Below are positions 1 to 6,004 of a stretch of DNA of 6,167 bases, one piece after another. This DNA comes from JANNVZ01 sp046155615. GTDB lineage: Bacteria; Bacteroidota; Bacteroidia; Flavobacteriales_D; Sanyastnellaceae. Each line of letters starts with the position of its first letter. The first letter of the stretch is position 1. The stretch is taken from assembly GCA_046155615.1 (NCBI GenBank), contig JBJXFP010000029.1, positions 1-6,167 on the forward strand, given 5' to 3'. The translations under genes were made by a program, and so were the position numbers. Under the pieces are notes generated by a model. The model ran no database searches and was not told where the DNA came from. It saw nothing but the letters and a program-made list of their open reading frames with translations.

Positions 1-737
1 CCCAAAGGATTTTGGCCTTCAATACTTCTGTCTGAAGATTTTTTCAACGTGGCTTGTTGCACGTATTCATATCCATTGGCTTCGAAAAGCAACGGCATAA
101 CCTTCATGCTCAGATCGAATGATGCCAGGTCGTGACCGAAATTCAACTCAATGGGTGATGCGCCTTCGGGTTTTCCAAAAATCATCTCCACTCCATTGTA
201 GAAAAACCACTGGCCATGTGTATTGGCCAGCCTTGCAAGGAAGTTGTAAGTACTCTCGTTGTACTGTGCATGGTAGTGCAGCATGGGATCAGGGCTTGGG
301 CTGTTCTTCACGCTTATCATATTCACAGGGTATTGTGCTGTGGCAGTTTGCACAATTTGTTTGATAGATTTTTCTAAGTGGGTGGAGCAGCCCGGCCCAT
401 CATCAAGCAGTATGCTACTGCTATGTCCCTTTATTACGAGATCAGCAGCAGCACCACCATGGCGCGAAAGATTTACGCTGGTTACAATGCCCTTAAACAG
501 ATTGAGCTGTGCACTACCTGTTTGCGATTTCAATACAATTTTTATTTCCTTGCCTACAAAGTTCTGGCTGCTGTTGAGGCTGATGGCCCGTTCACCTTCA
601 ATGGCATCGAGCGGGCTGCGCAATTCGAATGTGTGATGCCAGTCCAGCTTCTGATCCAGCACAAGGTTGCTCACATTGCTCAGTTGGGTACCATCTATTT
701 CTACTTCTACCTGAAGGTGCAAATTTTCGTGTGCCAT
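1..737 (-). CDS. tssI: T6SS spike protein VgrG/TssI, N-terminal part (3' end outside window)
   Basis: VgrG forms the trimeric spike on the Hcp tube of the T6SS and carries effectors. The minus-strand frame is open from ATG at 737 to the window edge, giving 245 codons with no stop. The visible part fits the gp27-like N-terminal region of VgrG: LFKGIVTSVNL at residues 80-90, a SSSILLDDGPGCSTHLEK segment at 106-123, and the family hallmark QYNESTYNFLARL at 158-170 followed by HGQWFFYNG at 174-182. The gp5-like OB-fold, the beta-helix needle and any C-terminal effector domain would lie beyond base 1 and cannot be judged. The start is ATG at 737 because an in-frame TAA lies about 25 nt upstream and no other in-frame ATG intervenes. 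There is no Shine-Dalgarno sequence. The gene follows hcp after a 154-bp gap holding a hairpin, and I see no convincing promoter of its own, so it may depend on readthrough from hcp. The identification is firm. Confidence 0.9.
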   Translation of the reverse strand, partial: MAHENLHLQVEVEIDGTQLSNVSNLVLDQKLDWHHTFELRSPLDAIEGERAISLNSSQNFVGKEIKIVLKSQTGSAQLNLFKGIVTSVNLSRHGGAAADLVIKGHSSSILLDDGPGCSTHLEKSIKQIVQTATAQYPVNMISVKNSPSPDPMLHYHAQYNESTYNFLARLANTHGQWFFYNGVEMIFGKPEGASPIELNFGHDLASFDLSMKVMPLLFEANGYEYVQQATLKKSSDRSIEGQNPL

Positions 738-785
738 GGCATAAAAAGTTGGATAAAACCGTTAGATATAACTGATTTAATGAAA

Positions 786-828
786 GCAAAAAGCACAGTG
801 AAAGAATGCCTCAAACTGTGCTTTTTGC
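786..828 (-). terminator. Perfect 14-bp hairpin between hcp and vgrG, probable terminator or attenuator
   Basis: GCAAAAAGCACAGT (786-799) and ACTGTGCTTTTTGC (815-828) are exact reverse complements separated by a 15-nt loop. On the minus strand the stem ends in CTTTTTGC followed by TTTC, so the 3' arm carries a U-rich stretch as in rho-independent terminators. The A-run on the other arm would also let it work in the plus direction. It lies 63 bp past the hcp stop and 48 bp before the vgrG start, as expected for a hairpin that ends most hcp transcripts while letting some reach vgrG. The T-run is interrupted by GC, so termination may be partial. A role in stabilising the hcp mRNA 3' end is also possible. 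Confidence 0.7.
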
Positions 829-891
829 AATAGGAGGGACGAATCAGTAAAGATTAAAACTCTTAACTAACACATCCGTTCAGTCAGGCCA

Positions 892-1284
892 TTACATAGG
901 CCATGGATTCTCATGTGTGGCATCACCAACAGTAATTTTCTGAGCAGACACCACAAAATGGATTGTCATCGGATTTTCGCCAATGCTGTCAATACTCTCG
1001 CTGCATTGCACAATGTAGCCATTCTCCCAGCTCAGCTCTTTCATTTTGGTTTTAGAGTCGCGCTTGTAGAATGTGATTTTTCCATTCTTGGTGGTGTATT
1101 GATCCACCATCCAGGCAAATAATGAAGTATCCTCTGTGGATTCTACTTCTATTTGAATAGTTCCACCTCTTACTAAAGAAGATGGACGACCGGTAGAGTC
1201 TACGTCACGGCTGAGGGCGTAGCTGGCATGAAGTACACGTACTTCTGCACCACCGTCAATTGAAAGCATTGCATTAAATGACAT
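892..1284 (-). CDS. tssD: T6SS tube protein Hcp/TssD (Bacteroidota type)
   Basis: Hcp forms hexameric rings that stack into the inner tube fired by the T6SS. It is also secreted and can carry effectors in its lumen. The 130-residue protein has the compact size of the family. Recognisable stretches of the Bacteroidota TssD family are GRPSSLVRGG at 32-41, ESTEDTSLFAWM at 48-59, TFYKRDS at 71-77, SIDSIGENPMTI at 97-108 and the HENPW tail near 125-129. There is no signal peptide, as expected for a T6SS substrate. The ATG at 1284 is the natural start. It has no Shine-Dalgarno sequence but sits behind an A-rich leader (AATTAAAAACCAAAATTCAC), a style of initiation region typical of Bacteroidota. It lies 61 bp after tssC and is followed by a strong hairpin. 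That fits an abundant product, although expression level cannot be read directly from the sequence. Confidence 0.95.
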   Translation of the reverse strand: MSFNAMLSIDGGAEVRVLHASYALSRDVDSTGRPSSLVRGGTIQIEVESTEDTSLFAWMVDQYTTKNGKITFYKRDSKTKMKELSWENGYIVQCSESIDSIGENPMTIHFVVSAQKITVGDATHENPWPM

Positions 1285-1345
1285 GTGAATTTTGGTTTTT
1301 AATTAATGAAAAGATATTTGAATTGTTTAGATAACTCTTTGGTGA

Positions 1346-2737
1346 TTATTTCTGTTGTGCCACGTTGGCATCCCAAGCCACGCTGCTTTCAGCCTCGTCT
1401 CCTTTCGTTCCTTTCAGGTCTATCACAAAATTCTTAGCCGGGAAGTATGGTGTCATGTGAAGCATGAAGTTGATCTTGCTCTTGTCATTTGGATCGCGAT
1501 CGAAGTGTTGAATTTTAAATTTCTCAATCAGTCGGCCCGGGCCGGTTATGCGATCCAAGAACTTCTCAATTTGCTCCTGTAAATCTTTCTTCAAATTGGG
1601 GCTCCAGTTTTCGAATGCTCTGCGGTTGAGAAAATCCATGAGTGTTTTCATCACATGGTCGAATACGCGCATTACGCTATATGTCTGCATGCCCTGATCA
1701 TCTCCTGTAAAAAGTGTTTTGGCCGAGAAGGCCATCACTTTTCCGTATTCATTCACCATTGGTATCAGGCCCATTTTTTCCATGCTGGTAATGTCACTCT
1801 TCTTCATGTTGCCAATCACTGTTCCGCTCACTTCATTCAGTCCGCCAAATTTTTTACCTGCAGTTACTTGTGACATCAATGTGCTGTAAACGCGACCTGC
1901 AAGTGCCGATGATGGTGCCACTGTGAGGTCTTCTTCTTCGCCAATGCCTTCTTCTTTGCCCCGGCCAATGAGCCAGTTGCAAGCCATCATCACATGGCTT
2001 TTCCATTCTTCGCCACCGGTATGGTTGGCGCTGTTAAACATTTCTATGATGTCATCTTCTTTGTTCAAATCCTGAAAGTCGGTGATGAACATCACTTTGT
2101 TTTTGTAGCATGTTTTGCCCCATTTCTCAAGCACTGCATTGCTACCCATGTAGCCCGGAGCCACCACCATGCTGTAGTTGTTGCGCAGGTCGAGCCTGTC
2201 GTAACTGCGGCTCAGCTCGTCTTGCACTGCATCGTGAAATATGGGGTTGTCAAGGTCTTTCAATTGATCCGCAGAGGCATTCATAATGGCTACGTTTTTC
2301 AGCTTTGTCTCTTCGGTGTTTTTGTAAAACAAGTTGAGTGCGCGCCATGAGCCTTCTAAGTTGCGTGTGGCTTCAAGGGCTTTGAGCTGATTCTTTTTGA
2401 GAGTGCGCTCAGCCGCATCGGCTTTTTGTTGACACTTCTCTATCATGTCAGGCACTGAGTTGGCTTGGGTGATGGTGTCCATCCAAAGCTGAAGTGTTTT
2501 CTTCAAATTCTCGCGTTCCTTTTTATGGGCGCTTTCTGTTACGAAAATCTTCTTTCGTGCTTTGCGCTCCGGATTGAGGTTTTGTGCACCATCCACTGTG
2601 GCTTCAATAAGGCCAAAGCCGCCAACTTTGGCGAGGCCCTTCACACTTTCATCAAGCGCTTTGGAGGGATTGTCTATTTGTGTTGCAGGCTTTTCTGCAA
2701 AGTTTTGTCCGGCTGCCTGTTGTTCCATTTCTGACAT
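1346..2737 (-). CDS. tssC: T6SS contractile sheath large subunit TssC (VipB family)
   Basis: TssC pairs with TssB to build the cytoplasmic contractile sheath that drives the Hcp tube and VgrG spike outwards. The 463-residue protein shows the VipB signature GSWRALNLFYKNTEE near 129-143, followed by the lysine-rich KLKNVAIMNASADQLKDL at 145-162. Further family-like stretches are VVAPGYMG at 191-198, ALAGRVYSTLMS near 279-289 and the C-terminal sheath region HMTPYFPAKNFVIDLKG at 427-443, followed by a roughly 20-residue tail. The first 125 residues or so are charged and probably helical (NPERKARKK, HKKERENLKK), matching the region that in other systems holds sheath linker helices. The protein is slightly shorter than the roughly 490 residues of proteobacterial TssC. 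It is soluble, with no signal peptide or membrane segment. It follows tssB by 49 bp, the near-universal tssB-tssC order. The ATG at 2737 gives the expected N-terminus, without a Shine-Dalgarno sequence. Confidence 0.95.
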   Translation of the reverse strand: MSEMEQQAAGQNFAEKPATQIDNPSKALDESVKGLAKVGGFGLIEATVDGAQNLNPERKARKKIFVTESAHKKERENLKKTLQLWMDTITQANSVPDMIEKCQQKADAAERTLKKNQLKALEATRNLEGSWRALNLFYKNTEETKLKNVAIMNASADQLKDLDNPIFHDAVQDELSRSYDRLDLRNNYSMVVAPGYMGSNAVLEKWGKTCYKNKVMFITDFQDLNKEDDIIEMFNSANHTGGEEWKSHVMMACNWLIGRGKEEGIGEEEDLTVAPSSALAGRVYSTLMSQVTAGKKFGGLNEVSGTVIGNMKKSDITSMEKMGLIPMVNEYGKVMAFSAKTLFTGDDQGMQTYSVMRVFDHVMKTLMDFLNRRAFENWSPNLKKDLQEQIEKFLDRITGPGRLIEKFKIQHFDRDPNDKSKINFMLHMTPYFPAKNFVIDLKGTKGDEAESSVAWDANVAQQK

Positions 2738-2786
2738 ATAGCTAAGGTGTTTGCTGGTTTAGATTTCTGTGTATCAGTAATTTGCT

Positions 2787-3239
2787 TTATGCTCCTGCTT
2801 CTTCCAGCTCTTTTATCATGCTCTGCAAAGCAGTGATGTAGGCTGTTTTCATTTCGGGATTGGCCAGCACAGCTTGCAGCGGTTTGGAGCTTTTCAGGTT
2901 TTTGGTGAATTTCTGAAACTGCTCATGCTGAATATTCTGATCCTGCAAAAACTTGCTGTTGTTTGTTATTCCCTTGGCTCCAAATTCTCCAAGGTTTTTG
3001 AAGGAAACATTTTCCTTCATGGCGCTTCCGTCTTCGGTTTCAAACTCAATGTCGATGTTTGGTTTGTAATGAGCGAATGCAGCATCAACCGTATCAAGGC
3101 CTTGAACAATGTCAGGCCCGAAAGATTCTTCCGCAGTAAGTTGTTGAATGAATATGGTGCGGTTCATCTGAATCTCAGCGAACGCTTCATTGGCACCTTC
3201 TTTTTTTCTTTCGGTGCCTCCTAATCCGTAGTCGAACAT
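2787..3239 (-). CDS. tssB: T6SS contractile sheath small subunit TssB (VipA family)
   Basis: TssB forms the heterodimer with TssC that polymerises into the contractile sheath. The 150-residue protein has conserved features of Bacteroidota TssB: DIVQGLDTVDAAFAHYKPNI at 43-62, the beta strand IDIEF at 62-66, FKNLGEFGAKGI at 80-91, and a helical C-terminal half containing LKSSKPLQAVLANPE at 115-129 and ALQSMIKELEEAGA at 137-150. The first 15 residues or so (GLGGTERKKEG) form a glycine-rich, basic, probably flexible N-terminus. The ATG at 3239 gives the usual family length. No Shine-Dalgarno sequence is seen. The gene starts 91 bp after the clpV stop, and that gap carries a promoter candidate, so the sheath genes may be transcribed both from the clpV promoter and from their own. 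Confidence 0.94.
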   Translation of the reverse strand: MFDYGLGGTERKKEGANEAFAEIQMNRTIFIQQLTAEESFGPDIVQGLDTVDAAFAHYKPNIDIEFETEDGSAMKENVSFKNLGEFGAKGITNNSKFLQDQNIQHEQFQKFTKNLKSSKPLQAVLANPEMKTAYITALQSMIKELEEAGA

Positions 3240-3287
3240 AAGGTTTGTGGTTTTAGTCTTGGAAAAATTTGGTTAAGCAATTTTTGG

Positions 3288-3317
3288 CTAAAGTATTTGG
3301 ATTTTTTGAATGTGCAA
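3288..3317 (-). promoter_or_regulatory. Candidate Bacteroidota-type promoter for tssB
   Basis: On the minus strand a TTG (3317-3315) is followed by exactly 19 nt and then TACTTTAG (3295-3288). This fits the Bacteroidota sigma-70 consensus TTG-N19-TAnnTTTG with one mismatch in the -7 element. Transcription would begin near 3281, about 40 nt before the tssB start codon. It sits just past the clpV stop and would let sheath, tube and spike genes be expressed independently of clpV. The region is AT-rich, so a chance match is possible. Confidence 0.45.
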
Positions 3318-3330
3318 GTTTTGTGGTACT

Positions 3331-5805
3331 TTATTTATGGTTCCATTTCAATTCTCCCTTTGCATCGGTTTCAATATTCACAATGCTGCCCTTACCAATT
3401 TCGCCACTGATGATCATGCGTGAGAGTGGCCTCCTCAGTTGATTGCGAATGACCCCCTGCAATGGTCTTGCGCCATACTTTGGCGTAAAGCCCATCATTG
3501 CAAGAGTTCTTTTGGCCTCTTCGGTCAATTGCAATGTTATGCCTTGTTTGTCCAAGGTTTTTAGCAAGTTGGTGACGTGTATGTTGAAGATGTTCAGCAC
3601 AGTGCTTTCACTGATGGGCGCAAATGGAATCAGTTCGGTGAGTCTTCCCAGAAATTCAGGACGGAAGTATTTCTGCATGATTTCCATCAGGTCGTTGCTC
3701 TTTGGTATTTCCCCTTTTCCAAATTTTTCTACCATAAAATCTGATCCGATGTTGGAAGTGAATATGATGACTGCATTGCTGAAGTCTCCCTCTTTGCCAA
3801 GGCGATCGTGTAGTTTTCCTTCATCCAATATTTGGAGGAAGAGATCGAATACTGATGGGTGCGCCTTTTCTATTTCGTCAAAGAGAACAATGCTGTATGG
3901 CTGCTGCCGGATTTTGTTCACAAGCATACCGCCTTCTTCGTAGCCAACATAGCCTGGAGGCGCACCATAAAGCAGAGCAGCGCTGTGTTCTTCTTTGAAT
4001 TCACTCATGTCGAACCGGATGAGTGAATTTTCATCAGCGAACAAAAATTCTGCAAGTGTTTTTGCCATTTCAGTTTTTCCGGTACCTGTTGGGCCAAGGA
4101 AAAAGAATGAGCCAATGGGCTGACCTGGTTTGCTGAGGCCGCTGCGGTTTTCAAGTATGGCGGCACTTATTGATTTGAGTCCGTGGTCTTGTCCCACCAC
4201 GCGCTTCTTCAAGTAGTCTTCCATTTGCAGCAAGCGTTCTTTTTCTTGTGCCTGTAGTTTGCCAAGTGGTATTCCTGTCTTGTGAGAGATGACTGATGCA
4301 AGATCAATTTTGTCAACTTCTTCCTTTTTGGTCTCTGTTAGTTCTGAAAGTTTGTTCAATGTTTTATCCAAATAAGCGCGCACCTCGTCAGCCTTGTCTA
4401 ATTTGGAAGGATCTGTTTCGTCTTCCAATTGTGCGTATAGCACTTGACTCACTTTGTCTTTTGTTTGTATGGCAAACCATTTCAGTTCCTTCAACAATTC
4501 AGCTTCATCCAATTTTTGTGCATCAATAGATAAGAGTCCTTCTTTGAGTGCTGCTATTTCCTCTTTGCTTGTTTCGCCCATCAGCCGCACTACACTCATG
4601 GTGCGGTCTATCAGGTCTATGGCGCTGTCAGGTAGTCTGCGATCTTTATCGTATCGTTTTGCCAGACGGACGCTTTCGGGCACTGCATCAGCGGCAAGTT
4701 TCAGGTTGTGGTGTTTCTCGTAATATGGTGCTATCATCTTCACCATGCGCGATGCTGTTTGTTCATCTGGTTCGTCTACTTTCAGTATTTCGAACCTACG
4801 CGCGAAGGCTTCATCGCTTTCCACATACTTACGGTATTCTTCGTTTGTGGTGGCGCCTATCACGGTGATTTCGCCACGAGCCAGTTCGGGTTTAAGCAGT
4901 TGCGCTGCGCCACCTGCGCCACCATTTTTGTCAAGCAATGCGTGTATCTCATCTATAAATAGAATTGCTTTTTCATATTGCTTTATCTCTGCAATTATCT
5001 TTTTGATGCGGTCTTCCACTTCGCCTTTGTAGGCAGCGCCCGCTACCAATGCTCCAAAGTCAAGTTCGAAAATGCGCGCGTTTTTCAAAGCACCGGGCAC
5101 CTTGCCTTCGAGAATATTTATGGCGAAGCCATCCACCAATGCTGTCTTTCCTACTCCGGGTTCACCTATGATGATGACGTTTGGTTTGGTTCTCCGTCCA
5201 AGTATTTCACTTACCATGCGCACTTCTTTGTCGCGGCCAATGATGTTGTCAATTTTTCCTTGCCTTGCCCTTTCGGTTTTGTCCACACAGTATTTCAGCA
5301 GTGCTCCGGTGTTTTGATTTTCCGGACCTCCGGCACTCATCCCATTTGATGGTGAAAGCACGTTTTGCATTTGCGCAGCATCGGCACTGAGGCTCATCAG
5401 TTCATCTTGCTTTATTGGGAAAGTCTTTAGTTGATCATAAGTAAAAGCGAGGCCGGGGATGCTGATGGCGGCAAGCACACATACATTATCTATTTGTTGT
5501 TTACCAAGTTTGAGGCGAATGATGTCGGCCTCTTCCATCACGGTAAGTATTTTTTCATCTCCACGAATGAGGTCTTCTACTTTGCCTTTGGGCAAATCTT
5601 CCATACGAATCTCGGCCCACTCTTCGAGGTAATGCAGGTCTTTGCCCATGTTGATGAGCAACTGCATGAGGCCGGCATCTTTGTGCAAAAGCGCCCGAAG
5701 CATGTGGGCAGGAGCAAACTGTGGGTTGGAATAGTCGCGTGCAAATTGCTGTGCGATGTGCACCACTTTCTTCAGCTCTTCTGTGTAGTTGATAGTTTCG
5801 GTCAT
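3331..5805 (-). CDS. tssH: T6SS sheath-recycling AAA+ ATPase ClpV/TssH
   Basis: ClpV is a hexameric Hsp100-type ATPase that uses ATP hydrolysis to disassemble contracted TssB-TssC sheaths in the cytoplasm. The 824-residue protein (from ATG at 5805) has an N-terminal Clp repeat domain (about 1-145), then a first ATPase module with Walker A GEPGVGKT at 214-221, Walker B ILFIDEIH at 281-288, GATT at 317-320 and FARRF at 334-338. The second module has Walker A GPTGTGKT at 571-578, pore-loop segment GYVGYEEGG at 618-626, Walker B IVLFDEIEKAHP at 639-650, TSN at 683-685 and sensor-2 GARPL at 778-782. All catalytic motifs look intact. The middle region between the modules (about 400-510) is some tens of residues shorter than in the disaggregase ClpB, as in ClpV. 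The frame is open upstream to 6015, but the extra 70 residues do not look Clp-like and overlap both promoters, so 5805 is preferred. It is the first gene of the minus-strand set. Confidence 0.93.
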   Translation of the reverse strand: MTETINYTEELKKVVHIAQQFARDYSNPQFAPAHMLRALLHKDAGLMQLLINMGKDLHYLEEWAEIRMEDLPKGKVEDLIRGDEKILTVMEEADIIRLKLGKQQIDNVCVLAAISIPGLAFTYDQLKTFPIKQDELMSLSADAAQMQNVLSPSNGMSAGGPENQNTGALLKYCVDKTERARQGKIDNIIGRDKEVRMVSEILGRRTKPNVIIIGEPGVGKTALVDGFAINILEGKVPGALKNARIFELDFGALVAGAAYKGEVEDRIKKIIAEIKQYEKAILFIDEIHALLDKNGGAGGAAQLLKPELARGEITVIGATTNEEYRKYVESDEAFARRFEILKVDEPDEQTASRMVKMIAPYYEKHHNLKLAADAVPESVRLAKRYDKDRRLPDSAIDLIDRTMSVVRLMGETSKEEIAALKEGLLSIDAQKLDEAELLKELKWFAIQTKDKVSQVLYAQLEDETDPSKLDKADEVRAYLDKTLNKLSELTETKKEEVDKIDLASVISHKTGIPLGKLQAQEKERLLQMEDYLKKRVVGQDHGLKSISAAILENRSGLSKPGQPIGSFFFLGPTGTGKTEMAKTLAEFLFADENSLIRFDMSEFKEEHSAALLYGAPPGYVGYEEGGMLVNKIRQQPYSIVLFDEIEKAHPSVFDLFLQILDEGKLHDRLGKEGDFSNAVIIFTSNIGSDFMVEKFGKGEIPKSNDLMEIMQKYFRPEFLGRLTELIPFAPISESTVLNIFNIHVTNLLKTLDKQGITLQLTEEAKRTLAMMGFTPKYGARPLQGVIRNQLRRPLSRMIISGEIGKGSIVNIETDAKGELKWNHK

Positions 5806-5834
5806 GGTAAGGTTTGCTGTGAGTGAATGAGAAA

Positions 5835-5868
5835 CAAATCTATGTGCTATTTTTTTCTTTATTACAAA
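5835..5868 (-). promoter_or_regulatory. Candidate Bacteroidota-type promoter for clpV and downstream T6SS genes
   Basis: On the minus strand TTTG (5868-5865) is followed by 22 nt and a perfect -7 element TAGATTTG (5842-5835). The spacing is within the 17-23 nt range known for Bacteroidota promoters. Transcription would begin near 5829, giving a leader of about 24 nt to the ATG at 5805. Because this promoter lies inside the longer open frame that reaches 6015, it also supports 5805 as the true clpV start. Confidence 0.6.
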
Positions 5869-5884
5869 GAAGTATTGAAAAAAA

Positions 5885-5915
5885 TTTGGTGAGTAAGAAG
5901 AAAGGTTTACGTTTG
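5885..5915 (+). promoter_or_regulatory. Candidate Bacteroidota-type promoter for the plus-strand gene
   Basis: TTTG (5885-5888), exactly 19 nt, then TACGTTTG (5908-5915) is a full match to TTTG-N19-TAnnTTTG. Transcription would start near 5922, leaving a leader of about 80 nt before the ATG at 6005. The element is oriented away from the clpV promoter and separated from it by only 16 bp, so one regulator could act on both. Confidence 0.6.
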
Positions 5916-6004
5916 ATGAGCTAAATGAAACCAAAACTGATTGTCCAACCATGCTGCAAATGAGATATGAAAAAATATTTGCAGATTGAATACTGAACTT
6001 ACAA

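Noticed and set aside
598..789. A 63-codon minus-strand open frame overlapping the vgrG start
   Set aside because: It overlaps the first 46 codons of vgrG in another frame. Its residues do not resemble any T6SS protein, whereas the vgrG frame continues open with clear family motifs.
378..833. A 151-codon plus-strand open frame, and an overlapping 117-codon one at 283-636
   Set aside because: Both lie opposite the well-supported vgrG reading frame, have no recognisable motifs, and the first runs through the hcp/vgrG hairpin. They are antisense shadows.
1309..1316. A TATCTTTT sequence on the minus strand 25 nt before hcp, resembling a -7 element
   Set aside because: It matches 7 of 8 positions, but no TTG is found at the required distance, and the leader is so AT-rich that such a match is expected by chance.
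1533..1544. The 12-bp GC palindrome CGGCCCGGGCCG inside tssC
   Set aside because: It encodes the TGPGR part of TssC, is a single copy, and looks like a codon-level coincidence rather than a site.
1994..2350. A 118-codon plus-strand open frame inside tssC
   Set aside because: It is antisense to conserved TssC sequence and its product is an odd His/Val-rich string without family character.
3263..3285. A 7-bp A/T-only inverted repeat (AAAAATT / AATTTTT) between clpV and tssB
   Set aside because: The stem has no G-C pair and no following T-run distinct from the stem, so it would be too weak for a terminator.
3443..3943. A 166-codon plus-strand open frame inside clpV
   Set aside because: It is antisense to the highly conserved second ATPase module of ClpV. 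The frame stays open because of codon composition on the coding strand.
3331..5805. ClpB disaggregase instead of ClpV
   Set aside because: The two share their ATPase motifs, but the adjacency to tssB-tssC-hcp-vgrG and the shortened middle region favour ClpV.
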